Assembly (NCBI GenBank): GCA_965243185.1
Contig: OZ251531.1
Coordinates: 1,922,001 to 1,986,000, forward strand
Length of the DNA stretch: 64,000 nt
Reading direction: 5' to 3'
DNA from: CBDBCU01 sp965243185
Lineage (GTDB): Bacteria > Chloroflexota > Dehalococcoidia > Lucifugimonadales > UBA3495
The notes beneath the pieces are model-generated. The model worked only from the letters and a program-made list of their open reading frames with translations, was not told the origin of the DNA and made no database searches. How positions within the stretch are numbered: position 1 is the first letter of the stretch; every line of letters begins with the position of its first letter. The translations under genes were made by a program, and so were the position numbers. Below are positions 17,507 through 26,155 of the stretch, in pieces.

Positions 17507-20500
17507 CTAGGGTTCCTCGACTCCGGCGAACATCCTTGCCTTGAACACCGGTTCAATAGCCCGGCAGTCCGCCCGGTTCAGCGCGCTGTCGCCGTTGAGA
17601 TAGACGGCGGCCGCCGCAACTACTTCCGGCAATCCCGCGATAAAGTCCCGGTCGGCGGCGTAGTCCGCCTCCGTCCAGCCCGCCGTTTCCCGCCAGATGA
17701 CCACCGTCTTTTGCCCCGGTTCCGACCGGGTTTCACCTTGATGAACCTGATAGCGGCGGCCGTCCCGCTGATAAACCCGGCGGCTTTGCACCCGCAGCCC
17801 CAGCAGCCAGTTAAAGGTCTCGGGCAAATCCACTTCCCGCCGGACGATTTCCCCCCGTTCCCGCACTTGCAGTTGGTAGTCAAAGGGGCGGTCCAGAGCA
17901 ACCGTGTTCAGATTGGTGGCGCTGGCTTTGGCTTCCCAGCTCAGCATATATTTCAGCAGATACTCCGGGCCCAACTGTTCCAGCGCCAGTTTCCCGGCGT
18001 GGTCGTCAAACTCGATGCTGTCCAGGGCGTCCTCGTAGGATTCCAGCCGCAGGTATTTGACGATGCGCGGCGAGCGTTCCGCCGCCGCCGCCGTAGCCCG
18101 CCGCTTGGGCTTGCCGGCCGCCCATTCCGGGGCATAAGTAGCTTTCTTGATGCGCGGCAGCAGCACGGTGTCAAAGTATTCCCCCTGCTCCACCAATATG
18201 AACCGCCGCCGTGCGTCATCCTCCCCGCCCAAGTTTTCATCCTCCCGGTTCAGGTTGATGACCGCATGGCCGGTAGTGCCGGAGCCGGCGAAGTAGTCGA
18301 GGACGATGGCATCATCCAAATCGGGGATACAATAGTCCACGCAATCCCGTACCGTATATATGGATTTAGGATAGGAAAAGACAGAGGTATCCCCAAACAT
18401 AGCCTTGATTAGATTGCTACCGTGCGCTCCGGCGTTATATTTTTTCTCCGTCCAGTTGCTGAACAACGGGCGGCGGTTGCCGGTCTGGTCGGTCGCCAGA
18501 TAGAGAGACCGACTGTTTTTGCAGACGATTTCGCCCCGTTGGATACAGGACATTATCGTCTTGTAGCTACGCCGCCATACCCGCTCAGTGCCATCGTCGC
18601 TGACCGGGTAAATACGGACAAATCCTTCCGCGGTTTTGTCTCGAGGATAATTCGCGCCGATTGGCGGTGGCTCCGCTCCCACGACCTCGGATGTATCGGG
18701 ATTAACCAATACGGCGTAAAAGCTGTTAGGACGACCAACCCGCAAATTGCTGTCAGCGGTACCGGTGCGGACAAAACCGATTTCCGCTACTCCGGCCGTC
18801 TTTTTCTCTCCGCCCAAGACTTTAACGCCGGCCGGCGTCAAGAAAATGGCGTATTCGTGAGTTCGGGAGACATTAGTGCCTTCCAGCCCGCTACCCGCCG
18901 GATGGTGGTTGACTACCACCATATTGCGGTCATAAACGGATAAACACGAATCTATCGCTTGGGCTAACCCCGCCATTTCAGCGTCGTCAATGGCTATAAC
19001 CCAAGAGGCTTTTTCATTAAGCATGGGTTGAGCCATATCAATACGGCTGGTCATCAACGTAAGCCAGCTCGATTGCTTAAATCCGTTCTTGTAGATGATT
19101 TCCGAGGCGTCCCGGTTATACGGCGGGTCAATATAAATACATTGAACCCGCCCTTGATAGGTTTCCTCGAGCAAGCGCAACGCCTGCCAGTTATCCCCGT
19201 GAATCAGGATGCCATCGGTCTGGGCGTCCAAATCGGGAAAGGATGCCAGCAGGCGGTCGGTAAAGTCCCGGTCGAAGTGCCGGGTGTCCAGCGGCAAGGT
19301 CGGGTTTTCCCTCAGGAAATCGGGGGTGGGGCTAACGGATTCGTCAACAAAACCCAAGTTGCGCCATTCCTGCCCTTGGGCGGCATTGGCGGCGATTTCC
19401 GGGTAAAAGGACGGGTTGATGGCGTTCAGGGTAATGCAGTAGGCGGTTTGGGTAACGAACTTCCGCTTTTCCCACAGGGACTTCTGAAAGCCTTCCAGTT
19501 GGCCGATAAAGTCGATAATCTGGCGGCCGATTTGCCGCATCAGGCGGGATTTCTGGAAGTCGGCGGCGGCCGGTTCCGGACCGGCGGTGAGCAGGTGATC
19601 CAGGTTCAGGGTTTCGCTTTTCAGGTAGAAATCCAATTCCCGGTTCAGGAAGCCCGCCAAGTCTTTGTTGATGAAAAAGTCGGCGTTGTTGCGGGCGGCG
19701 TAACGACGGAGGTGGGTTTCCAGGTTGGTAACCGGTTCCCCTTTGGCAGTATGCCGGTGCGGGGCGGTCAAAGCGGCCAGTGGCTCCGGGTTGTTGGACA
19801 GGGCGGCGGGAATGGCAGTCGCGGCGGCCTTGAGAATGTTTTCCTGCTGTTTCTGCTTGCCGTACTGGTCGGTTTCAGCCGGGGTCAGGGGGCGGTATTC
19901 CATTGGGATTTTCAGGACGCCTTGGTCAGCGTCCCATTGCATTTGGTCGGCTTGGGGCAGGAAAAACCGCTTGTCGCCTTTGACATTGTTCTGCTCGACA
20001 TTGGCGTCTTGCAGGCGGAACTGCACCTTTACGCCGTTGGCCGCTTTCCAGTCATAGTTAAGGAAATGCTCGGCGGTTTTGACATAGTACTGGTCGCGGT
20101 TGGCCCAGTGGAGATAGACTTCCTGGCCGTTGTAGGGGATGGCGTAGGAGTGGCCGTGGCTGGAGTAGCGGCGCTGGGCGATAAAGTCGCCATCCTGGTA
20201 GTAGCGGCGGAAAAAAGTGTAGAGGCCGTTGTAGATTTCGGTTTCCAGGGCGGCGCGGCTGCGGCCGCTGGCGGCGTCGGCTTGGGCGGTGAGGTAGTCT
20301 TGGCCGGCGCGGGTATTATGAAATTGGGCGTCCAGCTCTCCCGATGCGTCGATGGCATATTCCGCCAAAGTTTCATGCACCCGGCGGGCGGCGGTCTCCA
20401 GCCGCGCCTCGGCTTGGGTTTGTCCCACCAGCGGCCCTTGGTTCAGGGCGGCGTCGATGTTGGCCGGCAGCGTATTGACGATAAAATCGTCCACCACCTC

Positions 20501-20620
20501 CCGCTTATGGTTCATAATGCGGTAGATGCCAAAGTCCAGGTCGGCGCTGTCGAACTGAAAGAGTTCGCGCAACAAGGTCTGGAACTGGCGGCGGGCGGTC
20601 TGGTCAACGCTGGTGGTCAT
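17507..20620 (-). CDS. mod: Type III restriction-modification methyltransferase (Mod), long form
   Basis: The 1037-residue protein is a beta-class N6-adenine methyltransferase: CIYIDPPYNRDASEIIYKNG (motif IV) at about residue 497 and VLDYFAGSGTTGHAVINLN (motif I) at about 770. It methylates DNA and provides recognition for the Res subunit encoded next. About 480 residues precede motif IV, longer than classic Mod proteins, and have no motif I recognise; they may add specificity or interact with Res. The res ATG abuts its stop codon. A TTGACT/TATTTT promoter candidate lies 85-110 nt upstream. Confidence 0.88.
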   Translation of the reverse strand: MTTSVDQTARRQFQTLLRELFQFDSADLDFGIYRIMNHKREVVDDFIVNTLPANIDAALNQGPLVGQTQAEARLETAARRVHETLAEYAIDASGELDAQFHNTRAGQDYLTAQADAASGRSRAALETEIYNGLYTFFRRYYQDGDFIAQRRYSSHGHSYAIPYNGQEVYLHWANRDQYYVKTAEHFLNYDWKAANGVKVQFRLQDANVEQNNVKGDKRFFLPQADQMQWDADQGVLKIPMEYRPLTPAETDQYGKQKQQENILKAAATAIPAALSNNPEPLAALTAPHRHTAKGEPVTNLETHLRRYAARNNADFFINKDLAGFLNRELDFYLKSETLNLDHLLTAGPEPAAADFQKSRLMRQIGRQIIDFIGQLEGFQKSLWEKRKFVTQTAYCITLNAINPSFYPEIAANAAQGQEWRNLGFVDESVSPTPDFLRENPTLPLDTRHFDRDFTDRLLASFPDLDAQTDGILIHGDNWQALRLLEETYQGRVQCIYIDPPYNRDASEIIYKNGFKQSSWLTLMTSRIDMAQPMLNEKASWVIAIDDAEMAGLAQAIDSCLSVYDRNMVVVNHHPAGSGLEGTNVSRTHEYAIFLTPAGVKVLGGEKKTAGVAEIGFVRTGTADSNLRVGRPNSFYAVLVNPDTSEVVGAEPPPIGANYPRDKTAEGFVRIYPVSDDGTERVWRRSYKTIMSCIQRGEIVCKNSRSLYLATDQTGNRRPLFSNWTEKKYNAGAHGSNLIKAMFGDTSVFSYPKSIYTVRDCVDYCIPDLDDAIVLDYFAGSGTTGHAVINLNREDENLGGEDDARRRFILVEQGEYFDTVLLPRIKKATYAPEWAAGKPKRRATAAAAERSPRIVKYLRLESYEDALDSIEFDDHAGKLALEQLGPEYLLKYMLSWEAKASATNLNTVALDRPFDYQLQVRERGEIVRREVDLPETFNWLLGLRVQSRRVYQRDGRRYQVHQGETRSEPGQKTVVIWRETAGWTEADYAADRDFIAGLPEVVAAAAVYLNGDSALNRADCRAIEPVFKARMFAGVEEP

Positions 20621-20704
20621 AAATGCTGCTGGCCTGATGCCTTGGTCGTATCGGATTTGCGCGGAATAGGGGCAACCCCAGGCTGCCGTTAAGGGATATG
20701 GATT

Positions 20705-20732
20705 AAAATATCACTTAATTTTGAGAAGTCAA
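20705..20732 (-). promoter_or_regulatory. Putative promoter of mod-res
   Basis: On the minus strand TTGACT (20727-20732) and TATTTT (20705-20710) are 16 nt apart in an AT-rich patch upstream of mod. Quality is moderate. Confidence 0.45.
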
Positions 20733-20792
20733 GGATTACTAACGCCGCTTGCCGTAGATTGCAACATAGGCAAACCCTAAAAGCAAAGGGAA

Positions 20793-20804
20793 CCCCGCTT
20801 CCCG
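20793..20804. repeat. Left target-site duplication of the IS
   Basis: CCCCGCTTCCCG immediately precedes the left inverted repeat and is repeated exactly at 21879-21890 after the right one. Confidence 0.85.
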
Positions 20805-21878
20805 ATAGCGTTCCGATTTAGGTGGTTTAGTTGTAGAATGGGGAAAAGGCCGGCCTTGCTGGTTGACGGGAGGTGCGCTGTCATGGGATTGCTGGACGAT
20901 TTGGAGACCCAACTGGAGCAGGAAATTCCGCTCCAGTTGCAGGCGAAGCTGCAACAAGCCCTGGATCATTATCAGCCCCGATGTGCTCAGTGCGCTCTGG
21001 CGATGCACCGCCACCATCGCTATGAGCGCACCATTGTCACGTCCTATGGGCCCATCCGGATAGCGGTTCCGGTGTTTCGTTGTGGGCAATGTCGCCAACT
21101 GGCGGGCGGCGCGGCGCTGCTGGGGCCGGAAGTTCGTTACCAACGGTTCTCAAAAAAACTCGGGACATGGCTTTGAGCTTGGCGGCCCAGGGTTTGAGTT
21201 ACGCCCAAGCGGGGCAGTGGGTGGGTTGTGTCAAAAGCACCTTGTGTCGCTGGCTGCGGCGGTTGGCCTTGACCCGGCCCCGGTTGCCGGGGGCAGTGTG
21301 GGAACTGGATGGTTTATGGACGCGCACCCGGCAGGGCGCTCAGGAATTGAAGGTAATCCGGGACGAAACCGGGGCGGTCTTGGCGACTTTCGGGCCTTGG
21401 GCGGCGGTCTTGGCGCGGGCCGAGCAGTCCGGGGCGGCGCCACCCCGACATCTGGTCAGCGACGGCGACCGGGCCATTGCGGCCGGCATCCAGTGGGTGT
21501 ATGGACGGGCGGCGCCGCATCAGCTGTGTATCTTTCACCTGCTGCGGGAATATGGACGGAATATCGGGAAGGCCGGCTTGGCCGCCGCCCGGCAACTGCT
21601 GTTGACTGACAGCGCGGCGGCGGCCCAGAGCTACGCCGGTCAAATAATGGAGTTGACCGAGGGCGCCGCCGCTTACTGGCTGGACAAGGCATTGACCGCC
21701 GGCCGGCAGTATTGGACTACGGGAGAGGTTGCCTACCGGACTACTTCCCGCCTGGAACGCTACAATCGGGAGTTGCGCCGGCGGGAGCGATTGGGGACGG
21801 TCTGGTCAGAGCATAACCTGCTGGCTTTGCTGCAAACCCGGGGCTTGCTCAACCAAACCACCTAAAATGCAACGCTAT
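20805..21878 (+). mobile_element. Complete insertion sequence, 1074 bp
   Basis: Inverted repeats of 29 bp with 25 matches (20805-20833 and 21850-21878, outer ATAGCGTT/AACGCTAT) bound a single transposase gene. Perfect 12-bp direct repeats, CCCCGCTTCCCG, flank them, so the insertion appears recent and precise. The transposase has DDE residues in a mutator-like arrangement, but I cannot assign it to a named IS family. The transposase stop codon lies inside the right repeat. Confidence 0.88.
20883..21865 (+). CDS. DDE transposase made by -1 ribosomal frameshifting
   Basis: The first frame starts at ATG 20883 (GGGAGGT 8 nt upstream) and stops at 21176. It holds a CxxC..CxxC zinc-ribbon-like region. 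At 21152-21158 seven A form the slippery site A AAA AAA in zero frame. A -1 slip continues as KKTRDMALSLAAQGLSYAQA in the second frame to 21865, giving about 327 residues. Candidate catalytic residues are D in WELDGLW, D in VSDGDRAI and E in SRLERYNRE; HQLCIFHLLREYGRN resembles the mutator-type (IS256/ISLre2-like) core. Frameshifting at an A7 run is a familiar control of transposase level. Confidence 0.8.
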
Positions 21879-21890
21879 CCCCGCTTCCCG
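21879..21890. repeat. Right target-site duplication of the IS
   Basis: Exact 12-bp copy of 20793-20804. The TTGACA of the downstream promoter starts only 5 nt after it. Confidence 0.85.
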
Positions 21891-21895
21891 AAAGG

Positions 21896-21924
21896 TTGAC
21901 AAAGGGAATAATTTGCGGTATAGT
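21896..21924 (+). promoter_or_regulatory. Near-consensus sigma-70 promoter
   Basis: TTGACA at 21896-21901, a 17-nt spacer and TATAGT at 21919-21924. This is the best promoter match in the window. Transcription would begin near 21931. Confidence 0.8.
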
Positions 21925-21930
21925 TCAGTT

Positions 21931-22005
21931 GATGACCTCCCCGGGATTGCTTGCCAATCCCGGGCCTCTGAAAGCAAAGGGCTGCATACCGCAGCCCTTT
22001 ATCTA
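21931..22005 (+). ncRNA. Candidate small RNA of about 75 nt
   Basis: Directly after the near-consensus promoter come two hairpins: a 9-bp stem 21940-21948/21956-21964, and a perfect 10-bp stem 21976-21985/21991-22000 followed by TTTATCTATT, which fits an intrinsic terminator. The 5' part has CCTCCCC, complementary to Shine-Dalgarno sequences. A 25-codon leaderless frame (21932-22009) also exists, so a short peptide is an alternative. The second hairpin could also terminate the convergent ThDP-enzyme genes. Confidence 0.5.
21976..22005. terminator. Bidirectional terminator hairpin
   Basis: Perfect 10-bp stem with 5-nt loop. On the + strand it would end the candidate small RNA. On the minus strand it lies about 55 nt after the stop of the ThDP beta-subunit gene. 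Confidence 0.65.
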
Positions 22006-22054
22006 TTGACGCCAACTTTGCTCCACTCCATCCCGCTCCCGGGAAACTACCTCC

Positions 22055-22645
22055 CTACGGCCCCGCTATCCCCAATTCCCCTTTCAGGTCGTCGATTACC
22101 TGGGTGCGGGAACGGGTTTGCCAACGGACGCGGCTGCTGATGGGTTCGTTTTCAATCTCCGGGTGGACTTTCAGGGCGACGAACACCGGGCCGGGCTGGT
22201 TCAGGATTTCCGCAATGCTGTTGGTAAAATCCTCGAGGTTGTCAAAGGCATAGGCGGCCGGGTAGCCGGAGCCTTGGGCGATGACTTCGTAGGCGATGTT
22301 TTTGGCGTTGGGAACGGGCTGGCCGCCGGTGGTGGCGTAACACTCGTTGTCCAGCATAAAGTGGTACAGGTTGGCCGGGGCCTTTTCGGCGATGGTGGGC
22401 AACGCGCCCAAGTTCATCAGCACATCCCCCTCGGAGTCGAACAGCACTACCCGCTCGTTGGGCAAAGACAGGGCTACCCCCAAGGCAAAGGAAGCGTGGC
22501 CGCCCATGGCCGGGTCGCCCACCGGCAAGTCCCGGTTAGGCTGGTCGCTGAGCTGGGTCCAGTGGCGTCCGCCACGGCCGGGGATGACAATGGCATCGCC
22601 GCGGTGCTGATTAAAGACTTCGAGCAAATCCGCCGTGTTAAGCAT
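22055..22645 (-). CDS. ThDP-dependent decarboxylase beta subunit (sulfopyruvate/phosphonopyruvate decarboxylase-like)
   Basis: This 196-residue protein is the C-terminal ThDP-binding half of a split decarboxylase of the ComDE/phosphonopyruvate decarboxylase type. It shows GDPAMGGHASFALGVALSLP, the diphosphate/Mg motif beginning FDSEGDVLMNLG, and DNECYATTGGQP. It should pair with the subunit encoded just upstream. Substrates in the family are 2-oxo acids with a sulfonate or phosphonate group; no coenzyme M or phosphonate genes are nearby, so the substrate remains open. Confidence 0.82.
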   Translation of the reverse strand: MLNTADLLEVFNQHRGDAIVIPGRGGRHWTQLSDQPNRDLPVGDPAMGGHASFALGVALSLPNERVVLFDSEGDVLMNLGALPTIAEKAPANLYHFMLDNECYATTGGQPVPNAKNIAYEVIAQGSGYPAAYAFDNLEDFTNSIAEILNQPGPVFVALKVHPEIENEPISSRVRWQTRSRTQVIDDLKGELGIAGP

Positions 22646-22688
22646 AGTCGCCTCGCTATAAGCCCGCGCCCCGAAACGGGTTGCCGGG

Positions 22689-23205
22689 CTACCGGTTAAA
22701 GCCGTGATATTCGTCGCCCACCAATACCGCTACCGGGCGGCGGGTGCGCTCGGCTTCCTCGAAAGCTATGGAAATGCGGGGGGGCGTCCGCGCCGTTTTC
22801 CACCAGATAGTAGTTGATGCCAAAGGCGTTCAGGAATCGCTCGGTGTAGGTGGCGGCGGTGTCGGTGTTGACGCCGTGCCGCGTCCAGCCCCGATAGCCC
22901 ACCAGCATCACCACCGGAATGTTCAGGCTCAACCCCCAGCCGCGCAGGGAATCCCCGGATTCCATCATCCCGGTGTTCTGGATCAGGATGACCGGCTTTT
23001 TCCCGCCGACGGTGAGTCCGGCGGCCGTGGAAAAGGCTTGCCCTTCCCGGCTGACCGGTATCAAGTCCAGGGACGGCTCTTCGAGCATCAGCAGATAGAG
23101 CCAGTTGGTTTCGCTGTCCGGCAGCCAGACCACATGGGTAACGCCGTTCTTAATCAGTTCGCCCAGCACAATGTCCGGGCGGAGTTGGGCTTCCTGCTGG
23201 GTCAT
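22689..23205 (-). CDS. ThDP-dependent decarboxylase alpha subunit (PYR domain), apparent frameshift near the 3' end
   Basis: The protein is the pyrimidine-binding half of a split decarboxylase: VTHVVWLPDSETNWLYLLML, IPVSREGQAFSTAAGLTVGG with the catalytic Glu, and LSLNIPVVMLVGYRGW. As sequenced the frame ends at 22696 with an atypical tail after ADAPP. Removing one G from the seven-G run 22778-22784 restores RISIAFEEAERTRRPVAVLV and a stop at 22689, which looks like the true C-terminus. A gap of about 43 nt separates it from the beta subunit. Confidence 0.8.
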
Positions 23206-23530
23206 AACGCTGTACCTGCCTTGCCGGCGTTAATGGGGCCGGCCCCGGATTGGCGATGTAGTGATTATAGCGCAGCCGCCGAATTAAGGCATCAGTTTGA
23301 CGGCAACGACGCTATTGGCGGCCATGCCGCCGTGGGCTGGCTACCGCATTTTGCGATTTGGGAGCATTGTAGCATCAGCAGCGATGGACTTCAAACCCCG
23401 GCCGGCAATTATCATTTATAAAAACTCATTCTATTCCCGCCTACCGATGCCCCATACCCTAACCGCCCCTTTTGTGGTATAACATTCCTCAAAATCGACC
23501 CCATACCGTTGACCGCTGAGGATTAAGGTT
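23206..23530. other. Divergent intergenic region
   Basis: 325 nt between the ThDP alpha gene (leftward) and the GMC oxidoreductase (rightward). An extended -10 (TGGTATAAC) at 23475-23483 points right. No gene is supported. Confidence 0.5.
23475..23483 (+). promoter_or_regulatory. Extended -10 promoter candidate for the GMC oxidoreductase
   Basis: TGG followed by TATAAC fits the extended -10 pattern. There is no good -35 box. It lies 48 nt before the ATG. Confidence 0.45.
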
Positions 23531-25081
23531 ATGCAATACGATGTCATTATCGTTGGCGCCGGCGCCGCCGGTTGCGTGTTGGCCGCCCGTCTCTCCGAGG
23601 ATAGTAGCCGTTCCGTGCTGCTGCTGGAGGCCGGGCCGGATTACCCGGACTTTGACCAACTGCCCCTGGACTTGAAAGAGGGCAACAATATGTGGCGGTC
23701 GGCTTACGGCCCCCACAATTGGGGCTATACCGCCACCGCTACCCCGTTGCAGGCCGCGCCTTTGCAGATACCCCGGGGGCGGGCTACCGGCGGCTCCACG
23801 GCCATTAACGGGCAGGTACTGTTCCGGGGTGTCCCGGAGGACTACGACAATTGGGCGGAATGGGGCAACGATGAGTGGGCCTACACCCGGGTGTTGCCCT
23901 ATTTCCGCAAGTTGGAGACGGACTTGGATTTTCCGGGGGATGATTTTCACGGCGGCAGCGGCCCCATCCCGGTACGCCGCTATAAGCGGGCCGAATGGCT
24001 GCCCCACGCTACCGCCTTTTATGACGCCTGCGTTGACTTGGGCTTTCCCCAAGACCCGGACCAGAACCATCCCGACTCCAACGGCATCGCCGCCCGGCCG
24101 CTGAACAACATCGACGGCGTGCGGATGAGCACCGCCTTGACTTACCTGAACCCGTCCCGGCATCGGATGAACCTGACGGTGCGGGGCAATGTTACCGCCC
24201 ACCGCATCCTCTTTGACGGCAACCGGGCGGTAGGTGTGGTTGCGGAAAGCGGCGGCGAAGTCTTTACCGTTACCGGAGCGGAGATTATCGTCAGCAGCGG
24301 GGCCATCGCCTCGCCGCAACTGCTGCTGCTTTCCGGCGTCGGCCCGGCGGAACATTTGCAGGAAATGGGCATTGCCGTGGCGCATAACTTGCCGGGTGTA
24401 GGGGAAAACCTGCGCGACCATCCGGCGGCCTTTACCCTGTTCCGCGGCAGCGGCGCGCCGCCGGATGACTTGGCTCCCACTATTCAGGTAGGCTTGCGGT
24501 TCAGTCTGGAGGGTTCGCCAACCCGGGGCGATATTCAACTGGCCCCCATTCTGATGAACAGTGAACATCGGCCGGCCAATGTATCCATTGAAAGCGACGA
24601 TTTTCATTTCGGGTTCAGCGCCGCCTTGCAGAATGCGGTCAGCGCCGGCCGGCTGCGGCTGGCCGCCACCGACCCGCATATCCAGCCGGTCTTGAACTAC
24701 GATTACCTTTCCGACCCCTACGACCGGGAACGGATGCGCGGCGCCGTGCGGGCCGGGCTGCGGATTGCCGACCATCCCTTGTTTCGGGATATTATTGTGG
24801 AGCGGTTGAACCCTACTGACGCCGATTTGGCGTCGGATGCTGCCCTGGACAATTGGCTGCTCCGCAATGTCGGCACCCAACACCATTCCTCCGGCACCTG
24901 CAAGATGGGGCCGGCTGCCGACCCGATGGCGGTGGTGGACCAGTATTGCCGGGTTCACGGTTTGGCAAACCTGCGGGTAGTGGACGCGTCGGTAATGCCG
25001 GATGTAATCCGCGCCAACACCAACGCCACTACCATTATGATTGGGGAACGGGTAGCCGACTGGATGAAGGAAGGGAAGTAG
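23531..25081 (+). CDS. GMC-family FAD-dependent oxidoreductase (choline dehydrogenase-like)
   Basis: The 516-residue protein has the GMC layout. The N-terminal FAD fold is YDVIIVGAGAAGCVLAARLS with LLLEAGPDY. The GMC signature region is PRGRATGGSTAINGQVLFRG at about residues 78-97, the second signature is around VSSGAIASPQLLLLSGVGP near 255-273, and the C-terminal active-site region holds HHSSGTCKMGP and NTNATTIMIGERVADW. Family members oxidise alcohols (choline, glucose, PEG, alkanols). Lack of betaine genes nearby means choline should not be assumed as substrate. Confidence 0.92.
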   Translation: MQYDVIIVGAGAAGCVLAARLSEDSSRSVLLLEAGPDYPDFDQLPLDLKEGNNMWRSAYGPHNWGYTATATPLQAAPLQIPRGRATGGSTAINGQVLFRGVPEDYDNWAEWGNDEWAYTRVLPYFRKLETDLDFPGDDFHGGSGPIPVRRYKRAEWLPHATAFYDACVDLGFPQDPDQNHPDSNGIAARPLNNIDGVRMSTALTYLNPSRHRMNLTVRGNVTAHRILFDGNRAVGVVAESGGEVFTVTGAEIIVSSGAIASPQLLLLSGVGPAEHLQEMGIAVAHNLPGVGENLRDHPAAFTLFRGSGAPPDDLAPTIQVGLRFSLEGSPTRGDIQLAPILMNSEHRPANVSIESDDFHFGFSAALQNAVSAGRLRLAATDPHIQPVLNYDYLSDPYDRERMRGAVRAGLRIADHPLFRDIIVERLNPTDADLASDAALDNWLLRNVGTQHHSSGTCKMGPAADPMAVVDQYCRVHGLANLRVVDASVMPDVIRANTNATTIMIGERVADWMKEGK

Positions 25082-25118
25082 GGTCGGCTATCGCTACGGA
25101 CTTCCCGCGGAGGTTCCT

Positions 25119-25406
25119 ATGGACGCCTGGAAAGTGGCGGATATTCTGCATACCGAGTTCGGAAACAAAGGGTTCCGCATCCGCGATATTAACGATGGCG
25201 CGATGCAACAGCTGACCGAGTTGATGGGTATCACCGAAACCGATGCCCACCGCCGCAGTACCCGTGTGGGGAAAGCCATCGGTTCGTTGGAAGGCGAAAC
25301 TTTCGCCTTGCCGGGGAAGTATGCGGTCAAAGTCGAAGCAGTACGGCCGGCCAAACCCGACAAGCCCCTGCGTTACCGGTTGGCCCCGTCCGGTTCGGTC
25401 GATTAG
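25119..25406 (+). CDS. Orphan copy of the HicB-linked N-terminal domain
   Basis: This 95-residue protein aligns with the first ~100 residues of the two HicB proteins that follow: MDAWKVADILHTEFGNKGF against MDPWKVAEILYDEFGEQEF, a shared Thr/Leu-rich helix ending in MGI, then RSTRVGKAIGSLEGETF against RNARVGRAMGAMEGKVY. It lacks the HicB fold and ends at RLAPSGSVD. CGGAGG precedes the ATG. It may be a degraded first module or a stand-alone regulator. The function is not known. Confidence 0.65.
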   Translation: MDAWKVADILHTEFGNKGFRIRDINDGAMQQLTELMGITETDAHRRSTRVGKAIGSLEGETFALPGKYAVKVEAVRPAKPDKPLRYRLAPSGSVD

Positions 25407-25544
25407 CGTATCCTGGCGCATCCCACTCCCGATACGGAGGGCAAGGGTCGCAACTTTTAACCCCGACTTTAAGAATGGCTGGCAGATGAAGTAAGGGCAG
25501 CAAGGGCGGCAACCGCGCCGCGCCGTTGCCCGCCGGGAGGTTTT

Positions 25545-26144
25545 ATGGACCCTTGGAAAGTGGCGGAAATCCTGTATGACGAGTTCGGGGAGCAGGAGTT
25601 CACCACCAATCAGATTACGCCCAAGACAATGACCAAACTGACCCGGGCTATGGGCATTCCTAAAATGCCCAAGACCGCCGCCCGCCAGCGCAATGCCCGG
25701 GTGGGTCGGGCCATGGGCGCGATGGAGGGCAAAGTCTATTACATCTTTGACCACGAAACCCAGGTCGAAATGCGCGTGTCCCGCCCGGTCAAAGGAAACG
25801 GGACGCGCCGTTTCCGCTTGGCTCCCCCGGAAGTGGTCAAGTACGATAACATCCCCTTTTCCATTGGCCCCTTGTCGGGACTGCAAGTGCCGGAGACCGG
25901 GCTGACCTTTCAGGTGGCGCTGATTTATGATAAGGACTACGGTTACACCGTGTTTTGTCCGGCTCTGAACGGCTGCATTTCCGATGGCGACGACAAGGCG
26001 GAAGCCCTGGAAAACATCAAAGAGTGCATCAGCTTGGGCTTGAAAACCCAAGCCCGGGAAATCCAGCAGGAAACGGAAGCCCTGCTGAAACGGTATAATG
26101 ATGCGGGATACCCGGCGGAACTGGCTACCGTGAGCATTGGCTAG
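25545..26144 (+). CDS. hicB: HicB-type antitoxin with an extra N-terminal domain, copy 1
   Basis: 199 residues. The C-terminal part (about 115-175) is the HicB partial RNase-H fold: FQVALIYDKDYGYTVFCPAL then NGCISDGDDKAEALENIKEC. The first ~100 residues form a separate basic, helix-rich domain not normally present in HicB and shared with two neighbours. GGGAGG stands before the ATG. hicA follows after 11 nt, so antitoxin precedes toxin. HicB neutralises HicA and usually represses its own operon; the N-terminal domain may be the DNA-binding part, which is inference. Confidence 0.82.
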   Translation: MDPWKVAEILYDEFGEQEFTTNQITPKTMTKLTRAMGIPKMPKTAARQRNARVGRAMGAMEGKVYYIFDHETQVEMRVSRPVKGNGTRRFRLAPPEVVKYDNIPFSIGPLSGLQVPETGLTFQVALIYDKDYGYTVFCPALNGCISDGDDKAEALENIKECISLGLKTQAREIQQETEALLKRYNDAGYPAELATVSIG

Positions 26145-26155
26145 GCCGGTATCCA

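Noticed and set aside
19028..20692. 554-residue open frame on the + strand
   Set aside because: It is antisense to mod, whose methylase motifs are clear; the long frame reflects GC-rich codon bias.
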